A stretch of 64,000 bases of DNA. Origin: Streptomyces decoyicus. Its GTDB lineage: Bacteria; Actinomycetota; Actinomycetes; Streptomycetales; Streptomycetaceae. Under the pieces are notes generated by a model. The model did not search any database and was not told where the DNA came from. It saw only the letters and a program-made list of their open reading frames with translations. Location: NCBI RefSeq assembly GCF_019880305.1, contig NZ_CP082301.1, forward strand, positions 5,766,001 to 5,830,000. The letters run 5' to 3'. The translations under genes and the position numbers were made by a program. Shown one piece after another: positions 62,295-64,000 of this stretch; position 1 is the stretch's first letter; the number at the start of each line of letters is the position of its first letter.

Positions 62295-63842
62295 ATGTCA
62301 GGCCCCCGCGACCGCACCGGGACCGGTCCCGGCACCCGTCCCGGCCGTCGGCTGCGCGCCCGGCTGCGGAGCCGGCTGCGCTCCTGGCGGAGCGGCGGGT
62401 CGGCCGCCTGGCTGCGCACCCGTAAGCCCGCCAGCCTGCGCACCGCGTTCGCGGTGGCGTTCGCGGCGGGGGCCGCTGCGGTGACCCTGCTCGTCGGATT
62501 CCTCAGCTACGACGCGGCGGCCCGGCTGGTACGGGTCGACGAGAAGTCGGTGTTCTCGCAGGTCGTACGGGATCTGCGCAGCCAGGTCCAGGAGAAGCAG
62601 TTCGTGCCGGCCGACTACACGAGCGCCGACCCCGACCACGACGGGCCGCGCGACGACCTCACCCGGCCCACCCGTACCGAGGTGCAGATCCTGGGCACCG
62701 GCGGCCGGATCGTGGAGCCGGGGCGCCCGGCCCTCCCGGTCGGTGCCGCGGAACGCCGTATTGCCACCGACGCGCAGGCCGGCCGCGATACGGAGCGGGA
62801 GGCGGACATCGGCGACGAGGAGTACCACGTCGCGACGGTGGCGCTCGGCGGCGGCCACGGTGCGGTGCAGGTCGCGCAGAAGTTCAGCGAGACCGAGGAT
62901 CTGCTCTCCGCGCTCCAGCAGCGCACCGCCCTGCTGGCCGGCGGGGTCATCGCGCTGTCCGGTGCGGGCGGCTGGTGGCTGGCGCGCCGGATCACCGGCC
63001 GGCTGGTGCGGCTGACCTCGGTCGCCGAGAAGGTGGCGGAGCACGGGCGGCTGGACGTGCCGGTACCGGTGGCGGGGCGGGACGAGGTCGCCCGGCTCGG
63101 GCGGGCCTTCGACGACATGCTCGGCCGGCTGGCCAGCGCCGTCCAGGACCAGCAGCGCCTCGTCCAGGACGCCGGCCACGAGCTGCGCACCCCGCTGACC
63201 TCGCTCCGGACGAACATCTCGCTGCTCAAGCGCTTCGACGAGCTGCCCCCGGACGCCCGCGACGAGCTGCTGGCCGATCTGGCGGGGGAGGCCCGTGAAC
63301 TGAGCGATCTCGTCAACGAGCTGGTGGATCTGGCGGCCGGACAGCGCGACGACGACCCGCTCTCCGACGTGAGCCTGGCCGATGTCGCGGAGAAGGCGGC
63401 GGCTTCGGCCCGCCGCCGCACCGGCCGCGAGATCACCGTCCGGACCATCCGCCCTGCGGTGGTGGAGGGCCGGTCCGCCGCGCTGCACCGTGCGCTCACC
63501 AATCTGCTGGAGAACGCCGCCAAGTTCGACGCGGGCGGCACGGAGCCGATCGAGGTCCTCGTCACCGGCGCCCGCATCGAGGTCCTCGACCGCGGCCCCG
63601 GTATCACGGACGCCGACCTCGCCCGGGTCTTCGACCGCTTCTACCGGGCCGCGACGGCCCGCGGTCTGCCCGGCTCCGGCCTCGGCCTCGCCATCGTCCG
63701 CGAGATCGCCACCGCCCATGGCGGCCATGCCTTCGCCACCCGCCGTCCGGGCGGCGGCGCCACCCTGGGCTTCACGGTCGGAACGGGAAAGGACGACGGT
63801 CCGGGAGCCCGGCCCGCCACGGGGGCCGGGCCGGGCGCGTAG
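62295..63842 (+). CDS. Sensor histidine kinase, MprB-like
   Basis: A 515-residue kinase. A basic cytoplasmic N-terminus of about 48 residues precedes the first membrane segment (49-71, LRTAFAVAFAAGAAAVTLLVGF). An extracytoplasmic sensor domain of about 135 residues (with VVRDLRSQVQEKQFVPADYT) is followed by a second segment (ALLAGGVIALSGAGGWWLA), HAMP, the phosphorylation site H295 in QDAGHELRTPLTSLRTN, and an ATPase with NLLENAAKFDAGG, DRGPGITDADL and GSGLGLAIVREIATAHGG. It is complete and one transcript with the regulator. MprB senses envelope stress in mycobacteria; the same role is inferred here. Confidence 0.93.
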   Translation: MSGPRDRTGTGPGTRPGRRLRARLRSRLRSWRSGGSAAWLRTRKPASLRTAFAVAFAAGAAAVTLLVGFLSYDAAARLVRVDEKSVFSQVVRDLRSQVQEKQFVPADYTSADPDHDGPRDDLTRPTRTEVQILGTGGRIVEPGRPALPVGAAERRIATDAQAGRDTEREADIGDEEYHVATVALGGGHGAVQVAQKFSETEDLLSALQQRTALLAGGVIALSGAGGWWLARRITGRLVRLTSVAEKVAEHGRLDVPVPVAGRDEVARLGRAFDDMLGRLASAVQDQQRLVQDAGHELRTPLTSLRTNISLLKRFDELPPDARDELLADLAGEARELSDLVNELVDLAAGQRDDDPLSDVSLADVAEKAAASARRRTGREITVRTIRPAVVEGRSAALHRALTNLLENAAKFDAGGTEPIEVLVTGARIEVLDRGPGITDADLARVFDRFYRAATARGLPGSGLGLAIVREIATAHGGHAFATRRPGGGATLGFTVGTGKDDGPGARPATGAGPGA

Positions 63843-64000
63843 CACGGGGCGCCTGCCCTTCCCGACGGGCGCCTGCCCCTCCCGACGAACGACCGCGACG
63901 CGGTCAGCAGCCAGGCCGCGGCGCGCGGTGGCAGCGACTGCGCCGGCCGGCGGGCGGCCGGTACCGCGAGCAGCGGCATCAGCAGGGAATCCGAACGGCG

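Noticed and set aside
63843..64000. Possible end of a minus-strand membrane protein gene at the right edge
   Set aside because: The reading stays open but continues through the kinase gene without a stop near 63843, and no family was recognised, so it is not called.

Overview
The window is a high-GC actinobacterial chromosome segment, almost certainly Streptomyces. The evidence is very strong third-position G/C bias in every gene, frequent GTG/TTG starts behind GGAGG-type ribosome sites, perfect GC-rich intergenic hairpins usually without U-tracts, Streptomyces-type families (DUF6230/DUF6114, paired lipoprotein L,D-transpeptidases, the GlgE pathway), and a gene order that, from memory, resembles the S. 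coelicolor SCO54xx core region. No insertion sequence, phage, CRISPR array, rRNA or tRNA was recognised. The segment looks like core chromosome with local decay.

Layout, left to right. 1-5.7 kb: a sensor kinase cut by the window edge and its OmpR-type regulator (minus), divergent from a two-gene unit of a MurG-like glycosyltransferase and a LegB-like UDP-sugar 4,6-dehydratase; then a TetR repressor with a perfect inverted-repeat operator, and a YbbN-like thioredoxin/TPR protein. 6.3-8.9 kb: a three-gene cell-surface cluster (DUF6230, DUF6114 and a long serine/proline-rich protein). 9-15.1 kb: central carbon genes pta-ackA-pyk (minus) and divergent pfkA. 15.2-18.7 kb: a MacB/FtsX-type ABC exporter. 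18.8-22.8 kb: an XRE regulator and a sugar ABC importer without its own ATPase. 22.9-26.9 kb: a CitA/CitB-type two-component system and a divergent dicarboxylate symporter.

27-35.1 kb: the GlgE alpha-glucan pathway (glgE-treS, then mak-glgB behind a terminator). TreS makes trehalose from maltose or the reverse, Mak phosphorylates maltose, GlgE polymerises maltose-1-phosphate, and GlgB branches the product. A debranching enzyme, glgX, lies at 46.2-48.5 kb. 35.1-36.2 kb has no intact gene and may hold a hydrolase remnant. 36.2-40.4 kb: two tandem secreted M4 metalloproteases. 40.9-42.2 kb: a decayed ABC exporter that appears to fuse remnants of two half-transporters. 42.2-46 kb: an intact heterodimeric ABC exporter.

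48.7-51.4 kb: two paralogous L,D-transpeptidase lipoproteins. 51.5-57.6 kb: enoyl-CoA hydratase, an RsbW-like kinase, a small Ala/Pro-rich secreted protein, a DsbA-like/CcdA-like thiol redox pair, dGTPase and a small Cys protein. 57.6-58.2 kb: a dense patch of tandem repeats. 58.2-61.3 kb: nadE, a GH25-type muramidase without a signal peptide, and a GT4 glycosyltransferase. 61.5-63.8 kb: an MprAB-like two-component system with a 24-nt direct-repeat operator.

Functional calls rest on motifs read by eye. No database search was run.
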